From positions 1 to 64,000 of the forward strand of contig NZ_JACCGK010000012.1 in assembly GCF_013416325.1 (NCBI RefSeq): a stretch of DNA of 64,000 nucleotides, read 5' to 3'. This document shows positions 56,341 through 64,000 of this stretch, in pieces. The position numbers and the translations under genes are program-made. The notes beneath the pieces were generated by a model. That model did no database searches. It saw only the letters and a list, made by a program, of their open reading frames with translations, and was not told where the DNA came from. Source of the stretch: Vreelandella sedimenti (GTDB lineage: Bacteria > Pseudomonadota > Gammaproteobacteria > Pseudomonadales > Halomonadaceae). Numbering within the stretch: the first letter of the stretch is position 1; every line of letters begins with the position of its first letter.

Positions 56341-56598
56341 TTAACGACGTCGGGTAGAGCGATAACGATGCACTGCAGCACTGATCACCGCCATGACCTC
56401 GTCATTTTGCGCAGAGGGAACCGAAGATGGCGACGATTTTTTGCCCGTATCAACAGCCACAGGAGCGGGCTGAAAACGCCCAACAAGCTTAGACATCAGC
56501 GTAACACTAATGACCAAAACAGTAAGAAAAACAAACACTACGCCCATACCGAGCGCCATCAACGCCAGCCCTTCTTGCAATAGTTCTAGATCCTGCAT
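56341..56598 (-). CDS. oadG: Oxaloacetate decarboxylase, gamma subunit
   Basis: The small membrane subunit has 85 residues from the ATG at 56598, which has a strong AAGGAGAT 7 bases upstream; an open frame 12 codons longer lacks this signal. It has one membrane helix (about 12-34, GLALMALGMGVVFVFLTVLVI without breaks), then a Ser/Pro-rich linker and a C-terminus with VMAVISAAVHRYRSTRRR, the helix that contacts OadA. It is the first gene of the oadGAB operon. Confidence 0.93.
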   Translation of the reverse strand: MQDLELLQEGLALMALGMGVVFVFLTVLVISVTLMSKLVGRFQPAPVAVDTGKKSSPSSVPSAQNDEVMAVISAAVHRYRSTRRR

Positions 56599-56748
56599 AA
56601 AGCGATCTCCTTGAAGCTCGGTGTCTTGAAGCACAGCTCAAGTACCATTTTTACGCACATCATGACGCCAATACGGTGAAAGGCGCTTGGCGCAGTAAGG
56701 GGAATGCACTAACCTGCCACACCCAGAATAGAATGCAATGGCGCGATA

Positions 56749-57753
56749 GTGGAAGTCATGGTTGTTAATTTACTACAAAACGGCAGAATCGGCCTAGCCC
56801 CGATGGAAGGGGTAATCGACGCCCTGACTCGTGATCTGCTGACCCGGCATCCCGGGTTCGACTGGACGGTCACCGAGTTTGTACGTGTAGTCGATGCGCG
56901 CCTGCCGCCAAGAGTGTTTTATAAACACTGCCCCGAGCTTGCGCAACCGCCTGTGGCCACGCCAAGCGGCATTCCCGTGCACTTGCAGTTACTGGGCTCT
57001 GACCCAGCCGCCCTGGCGGCTAATGCGCGCCAGGCGCTTCGCCTGGGCGCGGTAAGCGTCGATCTTAATTTCGGGTGCCCTGCCAAACTGGTTAACCGGC
57101 ACGATGGCGGCGCTTCGCTGTTACGCCAGCCTGATCGCGTCTATAAGGCGGTTAAAGCCGTTCACGACGCTTTGGAGGGGGAAGCCCCGGTGACCGCCAA
57201 AATTCGTCTGGGCTTCTCTAATCGCCGTTTAGCGGTGGCCTGCGCCCAAGCCACCGAAGCGGGCGGAGCAGCACAACTGGTCGTTCATGCACGCACCCGG
57301 GACGAGGGCTACCGCCCACCGGCACACTGGGAATGGATCGGCAAAATTCGCCGCCAAGTGAGCATTCCCGTGGTCGCCAACGGCGATATTTGGACGCTGG
57401 AAGATTACTGGAAAGCCCGCACCCTGTCAGGATGTCGCGACGTGATGCTGGGACGTAGCGCCCTGGCCGACCCTTGGCTGGCGCCACGCATTCGCCACTG
57501 GCAGCAAACCGGCGAACGGCTACCTGAAAGTAGCTGGGCGATGCGCGCCAACGTGCTCAAAGAATACGCCGCTCTACAACGCCAAAAGCTACCAGACCGC
57601 GTCGTGGTCTCTTTGGTAAAGCAGTGGCTCGCCCAAATGCGTCAAGGCAGCAGTGAAGCTGAACAGAATTTTCAGCGCGTAAAGCGCATCACCGAATTAG
57701 ACCAACTGCTCGACAGCCTTGTCGTCGACGAACAGCAAGCTGCAATGGCCTAG
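56749..57753 (+). CDS. dusC: tRNA-dihydrouridine(16) synthase DusC
   Basis: DusC reduces uridine 16 of tRNAs with FMN and NADPH. APMEGVIDALTRDLL, then TEFVRVVDARLPPRVFYKHCPEL (about 41-63) and TPSGIPVHLQLLG match the DusC subgroup rather than DusA or DusB. The catalytic Cys is in NFGCPAKLVNRHDGGASLL; HARTRDEGYRPPAHWEWI and VVANGDIW bind FMN and RNA. The start may be the GTG at 56749 or the ATG at 56758. Length 334 is slightly longer than the 315 of E. coli. Confidence 0.94.
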   Translation: MEVMVVNLLQNGRIGLAPMEGVIDALTRDLLTRHPGFDWTVTEFVRVVDARLPPRVFYKHCPELAQPPVATPSGIPVHLQLLGSDPAALAANARQALRLGAVSVDLNFGCPAKLVNRHDGGASLLRQPDRVYKAVKAVHDALEGEAPVTAKIRLGFSNRRLAVACAQATEAGGAAQLVVHARTRDEGYRPPAHWEWIGKIRRQVSIPVVANGDIWTLEDYWKARTLSGCRDVMLGRSALADPWLAPRIRHWQQTGERLPESSWAMRANVLKEYAALQRQKLPDRVVVSLVKQWLAQMRQGSSEAEQNFQRVKRITELDQLLDSLVVDEQQAAMA

Positions 57754-57791
57754 ACCTTCTGCCGCGCCATCCCTTTAACAGGCAAAAAAAA

Positions 57792-57818
57792 AGCGCCCTA
57801 CCGCAAAGCGGGGGCGCT
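57792..57818 (-). terminator. Terminator downstream of the tRNA cluster
   Basis: AGCGCCC / GGGCGCT with an internal loop is preceded on the + strand by nine As, so on the minus strand it ends in a long T-run. It can terminate tRNA-Arg readthrough, and its hairpin may also end dusC. Confidence 0.6.
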
Positions 57819-57890
57819 ACAAACGATCGCAAGACCGGGGCGCGAGCCACTTCCGGTCAGGCTAGAAACTGGAGGACAGACTGGAAACAG

Positions 57891-57921
57891 AAAACCCGCT
57901 CTCAATAAGAGAGCGGGTTTT
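57891..57921. terminator. Symmetrical terminator next to tRNA-Arg
   Basis: A perfect 13-bp stem (AAAACCCGCTCTC / GAGAGCGGGTTTT) with a 5-base loop lies 9 bases from the 3' end of the first tRNA-Arg gene. It reads as a terminator on either strand. Confidence 0.85.
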
Positions 57922-57929
57922 TTGGAATC

Positions 57930-58006
57930 TGGCGCGCCCGGGAGGATTCGAACCTCCGACCCCCTGATTCGTAGTCAGGTACTCTATCCAGCTGAGCTAC
58001 GGGCGC
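57930..58006 (-). tRNA. tRNA-Arg (anticodon ACG)
   Basis: This 77-base cloverleaf has acceptor stem GCGCCCG / CGGGCGC, anticodon stem-loop CTGACTACGAATCAG with anticodon ACG (read as ICG after editing), TFC loop GGTTCGAATCC, and an encoded CCA 3' end. It is identical to the second copy 141 bases upstream on the same strand. Confidence 0.96.
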
Positions 58007-58147
58007 GTGATATTGCAATTAACTTTTACTGATCCTGATACGCTGCAACTAAATCAATGTAACTAAATTAATGTAATTACACCAACGGCTGCTAAGCAGC
58101 AACTACTGTTTAGGTTGCTAACACATAGCAAGCAAGTACCAAGAAGG

Positions 58148-58224
58148 TGGCGCGCCCGGGAGGATTCGAACCTCCGACCCCCTGATTCGTAGTCAGGTAC
58201 TCTATCCAGCTGAGCTACGGGCGC
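58148..58224 (-). tRNA. tRNA-Arg (anticodon ACG), second copy
   Basis: This copy is identical over all 77 bases to the tRNA-Arg gene at 57930-58006, including the encoded CCA. It follows tRNA-Ser on the same strand, so the three tRNAs are probably processed from one transcript. Confidence 0.96.
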
Positions 58225-58280
58225 ATACCTTGTGACCATGCACTTTTTAACAAAGCAAAAGCACTTACTGGTCATGCGAT

Positions 58281-58373
58281 TGGCGGAGAGAGAGGGATTC
58301 GAACCCTCGATAGGGCTATAAACCCTATACTCCCTTAGCAGGGGAGCGCCTTCAGCCACTCGGCCACCTCTCC
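58281..58373 (-). tRNA. tRNA-Ser (anticodon GCT)
   Basis: This is a 93-base class II tRNA with acceptor GGAGAGG / CTCTCC, anticodon loop CTGCTAA (anticodon GCT), a long variable arm (TAGGGTTTATAGCCCTA) and encoded CCA. The csrA-tRNA-Ser-tRNA-Arg order is common in gammaproteobacteria. Confidence 0.96.
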
Positions 58374-58506
58374 TCAACGGCACGGCGCGAATATTACCGA
58401 TTTAGCCTTCTTGTGTCTAGTCTTCTACGGATTTTTTTCGCACCGACCATATCTTACATGTAAGCTTACGCTTTAAGCATCGTTTCATCATGCGAGCCCG
58501 CAAGTG

Positions 58507-58695
58507 TTATTCCACTTCGTTTTCACTGTTTCGTTCGCGCTGAATACGCTGGTAAATCTCTTCACGATGAACTGCCACATCTTTAGGCGCATTTACGCCA
58601 ATACGTACTTGATTGCCTTTCACACCTAGCACGGTGACGGTGATTTCATCACCGATCATCAGGGTTTCGCCAACACGGCGAGTTAGGATGAGCAT
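58507..58695 (-). CDS. csrA: Carbon storage regulator CsrA
   Basis: CsrA is a small dimeric RNA-binding protein that binds GGA-containing loops in mRNA leaders and controls translation and stability of many transcripts. The ATG at 58695, with AAGGAGAT 7 bases upstream, gives 62 residues beginning [18 protein letters not shown], the family signature; the RNA-binding [12 protein letters not shown] is present. The longer open frame upstream is not part of the protein. It lies between lysC and the tRNA cluster, the conserved gammaproteobacterial order. Confidence 0.97.
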   Translation of the reverse strand: MLILTRRVGETLMIGDEITVTVLGVKGNQVRIGVNAPKDVAVHREEIYQRIQRERNSENEVE

Positions 58696-58888
58696 GGCTG
58701 ATCTCCTTTTCAGACGTTTTATGCAACGGGATATGTCAGCCGGAGGCAACACCATGCCATTATGCGGCATAGTGCTCCCTGTCACCAATGACTCCGGCTC
58801 CGTGACACCTTAACCTCCCGTTGAAAGAAAGCTCACCACCACACGGCAGTAAGTACCCCTTCAGCGTAGAAGGTTTAAGGCATAAATG

Positions 58889-60139
58889 TTATTCAGACTC
58901 GATATCTGCCTTATCTAAACCAAAAGCTTTGTGTAATGCATTAACAGCAAGTTCCATATGTTTCTCATCAATCACAACCGAGATCTTAATCTCAGAGGTA
59001 GAGACCATACGGATATTGATATTCTCGTCAGCTAGAACGCGGAACATTTTAGATGCCACACCCGCATGAGAACGCATACCAACACCGACCAAAGACACTT
59101 TAGCAATATTGTCGTCGCCACGCAGCTCACCGCCGCCCAAATCAGGAATCACCGTCTCTTCAAGCAGCTTCTTAGTGGCTTTGTAATCGCCCTTAGCAAC
59201 TGTAAAGGTGAAGTCGGTATAGTCTCCGGCCGGCGCCACGTTCTGCACGATCATGTCCACTTCGATATTGGCATCGGCAATGGGTCCCAGAATGCGTGAT
59301 GCCACACCCGGCACATCCGGCGTATTCAGCAGGGTTAATTTTGCTTCATTTTTGGTGAAAGCGATACCGGAGATCAGTGGTTCTTCCATAGCGTCCTCGT
59401 CTTGGTCAGCTTCTGCAACAATTAGGGTACCGGGGCCGTCTTCAAAGCTCGACAGCACCCGCAGGGGTACGTTGTACTTTCCGGCAAACTCTACCGCGCG
59501 GATCTGCAGCACTTTAGAGCCGAGACTGGCCAGTTCCAGCATCTCTTCCACGGTAATGCTCGTTAAGCGCTGGGCTTTGGAGCAGACGCGGGGGTCAGTG
59601 GTGTATACCCCGTCAACATCGGTGTAAATCTGGCACTCATCGGCACCTAATGCGGCGGCGAGGGCTACCCCAGTAGTGTCGGAACCACCGCGACCCAGGG
59701 TGGTGATATTGCCGTCTTCATCGACCCCTTGGAAACCGGCTACGACCACTACCTGCCCTGCTTCCAGATCGGCCTTGAGGTCTTCGGTTTCAATGCGCTG
59801 GATACGCGCCTTGGTATAGGCACTATCGGTATGGATACCTACCTGGGCGCCTGTGTGCGAAGTGGCTGGCACACCGATTTGCTGAAGCGCCATGGCGAGC
59901 AGTGAAATAGTTACCTGCTCGCCGGTCGACAGCAGCATATCCATCTCGCGCGGTGCGGGATCGTCGTTAAGCGCCTGTGCCATGTCCGTCAGGCGGTTGG
60001 TTTCGCCGCTCATGGCGGAGACCACGACCACTACCTGATGGCCTTGATCGCGGAAGCCCTTAACCTTTTCTGCTACGGCCTTGATACGCTCGACAGAGCC
60101 CACCGAAGTGCCGCCGAACTTCTGTACGTATAGTGCCAT
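58889..60139 (-). CDS. lysC: Aspartate kinase
   Basis: This enzyme phosphorylates aspartate, the first step toward lysine, threonine, methionine and diaminopimelate. The amino-acid-kinase domain opens with [11 protein letters not shown] and carries the GRGGSDTTG motif near 150. Two ACT regulatory domains (about 265-416, with [20 protein letters not shown] and [16 protein letters not shown]) mediate feedback inhibition. Length 416 is the monofunctional Pseudomonas-type. It lies 99 bases after alaS and upstream of csrA. Confidence 0.96.
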   Translation of the reverse strand: MALYVQKFGGTSVGSVERIKAVAEKVKGFRDQGHQVVVVVSAMSGETNRLTDMAQALNDDPAPREMDMLLSTGEQVTISLLAMALQQIGVPATSHTGAQVGIHTDSAYTKARIQRIETEDLKADLEAGQVVVVAGFQGVDEDGNITTLGRGGSDTTGVALAAALGADECQIYTDVDGVYTTDPRVCSKAQRLTSITVEEMLELASLGSKVLQIRAVEFAGKYNVPLRVLSSFEDGPGTLIVAEADQDEDAMEEPLISGIAFTKNEAKLTLLNTPDVPGVASRILGPIADANIEVDMIVQNVAPAGDYTDFTFTVAKGDYKATKKLLEETVIPDLGGGELRGDDNIAKVSLVGVGMRSHAGVASKMFRVLADENINIRMVSTSEIKISVVIDEKHMELAVNALHKAFGLDKADIESE

Positions 60140-60205
60140 ATGCCGTTTTTCCTATGCGTTCGGGAATGGAGGGTGAAAGTGTCACAAGTTTTAAATAAAT
60201 AATAA

Positions 60206-60231
60206 GGCCGGTGACAATAATGCCACCGGCC
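60206..60231 (-). terminator. Rho-independent terminator of alaS
   Basis: GGCCGGTG / CACCGGCC with a 10-base loop lies about 10 bases past the alaS stop; on the minus strand it is followed by TTATTATTTATTT. It separates alaS from lysC. Confidence 0.75.
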
Positions 60232-60238
60232 CAGAGGT

Positions 60239-62848
60239 TTAGCTAAGAACGTTTTCCAACCATGCTGGTACGCTCTTCAACGCATCCGGCAGGGCGTCGG
60301 GTTGACTACCTCCCGCTTGGGCCATGTCGGGACGACCACCGCCCTTCCCTCCTACCTGGGAGGCAACATGGTTCACCAGCTCACCGGCTTTCACACGGCC
60401 GGTCAGATCCTGGGTGACCCCAGCGATCAGACTCACTTTGCCCTCCGCCTGGTCGGCAACGCCGAGGATAATCACTCCAGAGCTTAGCTTGTTCTTAAGC
60501 TGGTCAAGGACGCCGCGTAAATCTTTACCTGACACGCCATCCAGCTGCGTCGCCAGCAGCTTCACGCCGTTAACCTCCTGCACTTGGCTGAGCATATCGC
60601 TACCCGCTGCACTGGCTAGTTTGGCCTTGAGCTGCTCAAGCTCTTTTTCCAGACTACGGTTGCGCTCAACCAGTGATTCTACCCGCGCTTCGACCTGCTC
60701 AGGCTTGGTCTTCAAGCGCTCACCCAAGCGCTCGAGGCGGGCTTCCTGCTCGCGGAAGTGGGCCAGCGCATTTTCGCCGGTAATCGCTTCGATGCGGCGT
60801 ACGCCAGAAGCAATGCCCACTTCGTTCATCACATGACAGCAGCCAATATCACCGCTGCGTGCCACGTGAGTGCCACCGCACAACTCGATCGAGAAGTCGT
60901 CGGCCCCAATGGTCAGCACGCGCACGTTCTCGGCGTATTTGGCTTCAAACAACGCTGCTGCGCCCTTGGCCTTGGCTTGATCCAGGCTCATCTGCTCGAT
61001 TTTGGTCGGCGCATTAGCCAAAATCTGCTCATTGACCAGCCGCTCGACTTCCGCCAGTTGCTCGGCAGTCATCGGCTCGAAGTGGCTAAAGTCGAAGCGC
61101 AGGCGCTCGGCATTCACCAGCGAGCCTTTCTGCTGTACGTGATCACCCAGCACCATGCGCAGCGCTTTATGCAACAGGTGGGTGGCTGAGTGATTGCGAA
61201 TGGTGGCTGTGCGTAGACTGGCATCCACTTCCCCGCGCACGCTTGCACCAACGCTTAGAGAGCCTTCTACCATCATGCCCTGGTGAAGGTGATGACCGCT
61301 CTGCTTTTGGGTGTCCGTCACCTGGAAACGGCCACCGTCGACATACAGGTAGCCGGTATCGCCTACCTGACCGCCCGACTCGCCGTAAAAAGGCGTACGG
61401 TCTAGTACTACGACGCCCTTCTGCCCCGCCTCCAGCGCGGCCAATGGGTTGCCTTCGCTGTCGACCAGCGCGGTTACCTTGGCCTGATCTTCCAAGCGGT
61501 CGTAGCCGGTGAATGCCGTCTCACCCTCCAATTCGATGGAAGCGCTGTAGTCGGCGCCAAACTGGCTGGCCGCCCGTGCGCGTTCACGCTGGGCCTCTAG
61601 TGCTTGTTGAAATCCATCTTCGTCCAGGCTAACGCCGCGTTCACGACAGACGTCGGCGGTAAGGTCGAAGGGAAAACCGTAGGTGTCATAAAGCTTAAAC
61701 ACCGTCTCACCCGGCAGCACCTTGCCATCCAGTTCGGCCAGCGCCGCATTCAAGAGCCCCATACCGTGATCCAGGGTGCGTGCGAACTGCTCTTCTTCTT
61801 TCAGCAGTACACGGGCAATTTGATCGCTCGCTTCACGCAGTTCCGGATAGGCATCGCCCATCTCCGCATCCAGCGCCTCCACCAGCTTGTGGAAGAACGG
61901 TTCTACCGCGCCCAGCTTATGGCCATGACGAATTGCGCGGCGAATGATCCGACGCAGCACATAGCCGCGTCCTTCGTTGGAAGGCAGCACCCCATCGGCA
62001 ATCAGGAAAGCACAGGAACGGATATGGTCGGCAATCACGCGCAGTGAGGGCGTAGCAGTATCAGGGTGACCGGTCGCTTTAGCAGCGGCTTGCAGAAGGT
62101 TCTGGAACAGGTCGATCTCATAGTTGGAGTGGACGCCCTGCATGACGGCGGCGACACGCTCCAGCCCCATACCGGTATCGATGGAGGGCTTGGGCAGCGG
62201 GTTGAGCGTACCCTGGGCATCACGATCAAACTGCATGAATACCAGGTTCCAGATTTCGATATAGCGATCGCCGTCCTCTTCCGGGCTTCCCGGTGGGCCA
62301 CCCCATACCTCAGGGCCATGATCAAAGAAAATTTCCGAACTGGGACCACAGGGGCCGGTATCGCCCATCTGCCAGAAGTTATCTTCATCCAGCTTGGAGA
62401 AGCGTTCAGGGTCGATGCCGATCTCATCTTTCCAGATGCGCTCAGCTTCATCATCGCTGATGTGTACCGTCACCCACAGCTTGTCTTTGGGGAGCCCCAG
62501 CGTTTCGGTTAAAAACACCCAGGCAAAGCGAATGGCGTCGCGCTTGAAGTAGTCGCCAAAGCTGAAGTTACCCAGCATTTCAAAGAAGGTGTGGTGGCGT
62601 GCGGTATAGCCGACGTTGTCCAAATCATTATGCTTACCGCCCGCGCGAACGCAGCGCTGCGCAGAGGTGGCGCGCACGTAAGGGCGCGGGTCGCGGCCTA
62701 GAAACACATCTTTAAACGGCACCATGCCGGCATTGGTAAACAGCAGCGTCGGGTCGTTGCCCGGCACTAAAGAGCTAGTGGGTACAATCGTATGTCCCTG
62801 CTCTTCGAAGAAGGTGAGAAAGGCCTGTCTAATCTCTGCGCTTTTCAT
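60239..62848 (-). CDS. alaS: Alanine-tRNA ligase
   Basis: AlaS charges tRNA-Ala and edits mischarged serine and glycine. The ATG at 62848 gives 869 residues beginning [19 protein letters not shown], aligned with E. coli AlaS (876); the open frame upstream of it is not family-like. The class II core contains [15 protein letters not shown] and the [11 protein letters not shown] motif; the editing domain has [11 protein letters not shown] and the Cys-Gly-Gly-Thr-His motif (CGGTHV). The C-terminal DHHA1 domain with [14 protein letters not shown] ends the protein. Its position after recX is conserved. Confidence 0.97.
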   Translation of the reverse strand: MKSAEIRQAFLTFFEEQGHTIVPTSSLVPGNDPTLLFTNAGMVPFKDVFLGRDPRPYVRATSAQRCVRAGGKHNDLDNVGYTARHHTFFEMLGNFSFGDYFKRDAIRFAWVFLTETLGLPKDKLWVTVHISDDEAERIWKDEIGIDPERFSKLDEDNFWQMGDTGPCGPSSEIFFDHGPEVWGGPPGSPEEDGDRYIEIWNLVFMQFDRDAQGTLNPLPKPSIDTGMGLERVAAVMQGVHSNYEIDLFQNLLQAAAKATGHPDTATPSLRVIADHIRSCAFLIADGVLPSNEGRGYVLRRIIRRAIRHGHKLGAVEPFFHKLVEALDAEMGDAYPELREASDQIARVLLKEEEQFARTLDHGMGLLNAALAELDGKVLPGETVFKLYDTYGFPFDLTADVCRERGVSLDEDGFQQALEAQRERARAASQFGADYSASIELEGETAFTGYDRLEDQAKVTALVDSEGNPLAALEAGQKGVVVLDRTPFYGESGGQVGDTGYLYVDGGRFQVTDTQKQSGHHLHQGMMVEGSLSVGASVRGEVDASLRTATIRNHSATHLLHKALRMVLGDHVQQKGSLVNAERLRFDFSHFEPMTAEQLAEVERLVNEQILANAPTKIEQMSLDQAKAKGAAALFEAKYAENVRVLTIGADDFSIELCGGTHVARSGDIGCCHVMNEVGIASGVRRIEAITGENALAHFREQEARLERLGERLKTKPEQVEARVESLVERNRSLEKELEQLKAKLASAAGSDMLSQVQEVNGVKLLATQLDGVSGKDLRGVLDQLKNKLSSGVIILGVADQAEGKVSLIAGVTQDLTGRVKAGELVNHVASQVGGKGGGRPDMAQAGGSQPDALPDALKSVPAWLENVLS

Positions 62849-63062
62849 AGGGTATCCGTAACAAGAAAGCGTGATGTCCCAGGGCGCTGTTGCCGCTACC
62901 CTCAGGGGTCGCAAAGCAGCCATTATAGCGCAGTTGTCAAACGACTAAAGCCGCACTTAGTGGCAGAAAGGCAAACAGCCACGTAAACAACTGGATGAGC
63001 AAGCGTATTAGAGCGCTACTAAAAATGTAAGAGGGGGTATTGTATAGGCTGGGGAAAACGTA

Positions 63063-63527
63063 TTATAAACAGGAGATCGCGTGGCGAATTTGTTCAAAAT
63101 CGAAGCCACGACTGGCGAGAAAACGTTCCCGCCTAGCGCGCTCTTTGGGTGTCTCACCGGGGCTATCAAAACGCCGCGCCAGGGTTTCCCGGGCTAGCTC
63201 AAACCAGTCGACCTGCTCGCCCTCCTCTACCTCTTCAAACGCGGCATTAAGGGTTTCCTGGTCAACGCCTCGTTGGCGCAGCTCGCCTTTGATACGAATC
63301 ACGCCTTGGCCACGCAGTATACGCGAGCGGACGAAACTTGCCGCAAAGCGCGCGTCAGACTGTAGTCCTTGTTCAACCAAGGCATCCAAACACTCATCAA
63401 TAGCGGCAGCGTCGAAGGATTTTTTCTTCAGGCGCTGGGCAAGCTCGGCGCGGGAGTACTCGCGCCGAGCCAGTAAGCCAATGGCGATATCACGGGGCGT
63501 AGCATCACGCTGGGAGGTGAATGCCAT
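63063..63527 (-). CDS. recX: Regulatory protein RecX
   Basis: RecX binds RecA filaments and limits their growth. The protein has 154 residues built of three-helix repeats; RREYSRAELAQRLKKKSFD and VIRIKGELRQRGVDQETLNAAF are the typical repeat motifs. It starts 24 bases after the recA stop on the same strand and is probably co-transcribed with recA through readthrough, as in relatives. Confidence 0.95.
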   Translation of the reverse strand: MAFTSQRDATPRDIAIGLLARREYSRAELAQRLKKKSFDAAAIDECLDALVEQGLQSDARFAASFVRSRILRGQGVIRIKGELRQRGVDQETLNAAFEEVEEGEQVDWFELARETLARRFDSPGETPKERARRERFLASRGFDFEQIRHAISCL

Positions 63528-63551
63528 CAGCTTATCTTAGCCAGTATCGTC

Positions 63552-64000
63552 TTAAAGCAGATCGTCATCACCCGCATCCAACTCTGCCGCTGCTTCGGTA
63601 GGCGCATCATCCTTCTCCTTTTTGGGATCAGGCTTAGCCAGGAGCTGCTCACGAATCTGTGTTTCGATTTCGAGCATAATCTCCGGATGCTCTTCCAGAT
63701 ACAGCGCTGAATTGGCTTTACCTTGACCGATTTTCTTACCTTTATAGCTGTACCAGGCACCGGCTTTGTCGACCAGGTTGCACTGCACCCCCAGATCGAT
63801 GACTTCACCAGCATGGTAGATACCCTTACCGTACAGAATCTGGAATTCAGCCTGACGGAATGGCGGTGCCACCTTGTTTTTGACAACTTTCACGCGAGTT
63901 TCATTACCGGTGACTTCATCACCCACTTTCACCGAGCCGGTGCGACGAATATCCAGACGCACGCTGGCGTAGAACTTAAGCGCGTTACCACCAGTAGTAG
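63552..64000 (-). CDS. recA: Recombinase RecA, C-terminal part (cut by the window edge)
   Basis: RecA catalyses strand exchange and activates LexA cleavage in the SOS response. About the last 149 codons are present. The visible sequence starts in the [19 protein letters not shown] region after loop L2 and runs through the C-terminal domain with [17 protein letters not shown], ending in the usual acidic tail ([11 protein letters not shown]). The Walker motifs and the promoter, where an SOS box would be expected, lie beyond the window. recX follows directly. Confidence 0.97.
   Translation of the reverse strand, partial: TTGGNALKFYASVRLDIRRTGSVKVGDEVTGNETRVKVVKNKVAPPFRQAEFQILYGKGIYHAGEVIDLGVQCNLVDKAGAWYSYKGKKIGQGKANSALYLEEHPEIMLEIETQIREQLLAKPDPKKEKDDAPTEAAAELDAGDDDLL

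Overview
The window looks like the chromosome of a halophilic gammaproteobacterium of the Halomonas group (Halomonadaceae). This rests on recognising its proteins and gene orders: recA-recX-alaS-lysC-csrA-tRNA-Ser-tRNA-Arg, guaBA next to xseA, a complete ccmABCDEFGHI operon, and a sodium-pumping oxaloacetate decarboxylase (oadGAB). No database search was possible. Most of the window is ordinary, moderately GC-rich core chromosome; two stretches are clearly AT-richer and look acquired.

Region by region. (1) 1-4995 is an AT-rich accessory block: a DNA cytosine-5 methyltransferase on the + strand converging with a two-gene operon on the - strand. That operon encodes a protein with two Bergerat-fold (GHKL) ATPase modules, the second shaped like a histidine kinase, and a receiver-domain protein with a long unrecognised C-terminal region. 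The block abuts the 3' end of guaA and is the best candidate here for an undescribed system: a two-component-like, possibly defensive, cassette. (2) 4996-8140 is guaB-guaA (GMP synthesis). (3) 8280-15586 separates guaB from xseA, which are neighbours in many relatives. It holds a DsbA/FrnE-like gene broken by an in-frame amber codon; a LysR-DUF1177-AroM-OPT transporter-peptidase E cluster for peptide uptake and breakdown; a decayed second copy of the xseA 5' end; an AT-rich HNH endonuclease gene; and an OGFr-domain gene. (4) 15696-22119 carries xseA, a low-complexity coiled-coil protein, a tiny hydrophilic protein, a three-gene membrane/stress operon (DUF3618, DUF1469 holin-like, and a related amphipathic protein), and a divergent stress-type SDR. 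(5) 22280-26604 holds an RpiR regulator divergent from a class III aminotransferase and a carboxymuconolactone-decarboxylase-family gene, then argA. (6) 26829-33891 holds PiT phosphate transport with its DUF47 partner, a CYTH phosphatase, a voltage-gated-type potassium channel, an e(P4)-type acid phosphatase, yciO, a PHP-domain nuclease and yciI. (7) 34050-44544 holds mnmC, yheU, ligA, zipA and smc. (8) 44569-51784 is the cytochrome c maturation operon, read toward smc. (9) 51982-52979 is a small operon with a LexA/UmuD-fold protein that appears to lack its catalytic Ser and Lys, preceded by two SOS-box-like sites, followed by a YigZ/IMPACT gene. (10) 53080-57753 holds oadGAB and dusC. (11) 57930-64000 holds two identical tRNA-Arg genes, tRNA-Ser, csrA, lysC, alaS, recX and the 3' part of recA, cut by the window edge.

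How the genes connect: guaBA supplies GMP, while argA and lysC open the arginine and aspartate-family amino acid pathways. The ccm operon builds periplasmic c-type cytochromes. OadGAB couples oxaloacetate decarboxylation to sodium export, fitting a salt-loving cell. The LysR/OPT cluster probably feeds imported small peptides to peptidase E. recA/recX and the SOS-box operon belong to the DNA damage response. No CRISPR array, rRNA gene, prophage, integrase or insertion sequence was seen.
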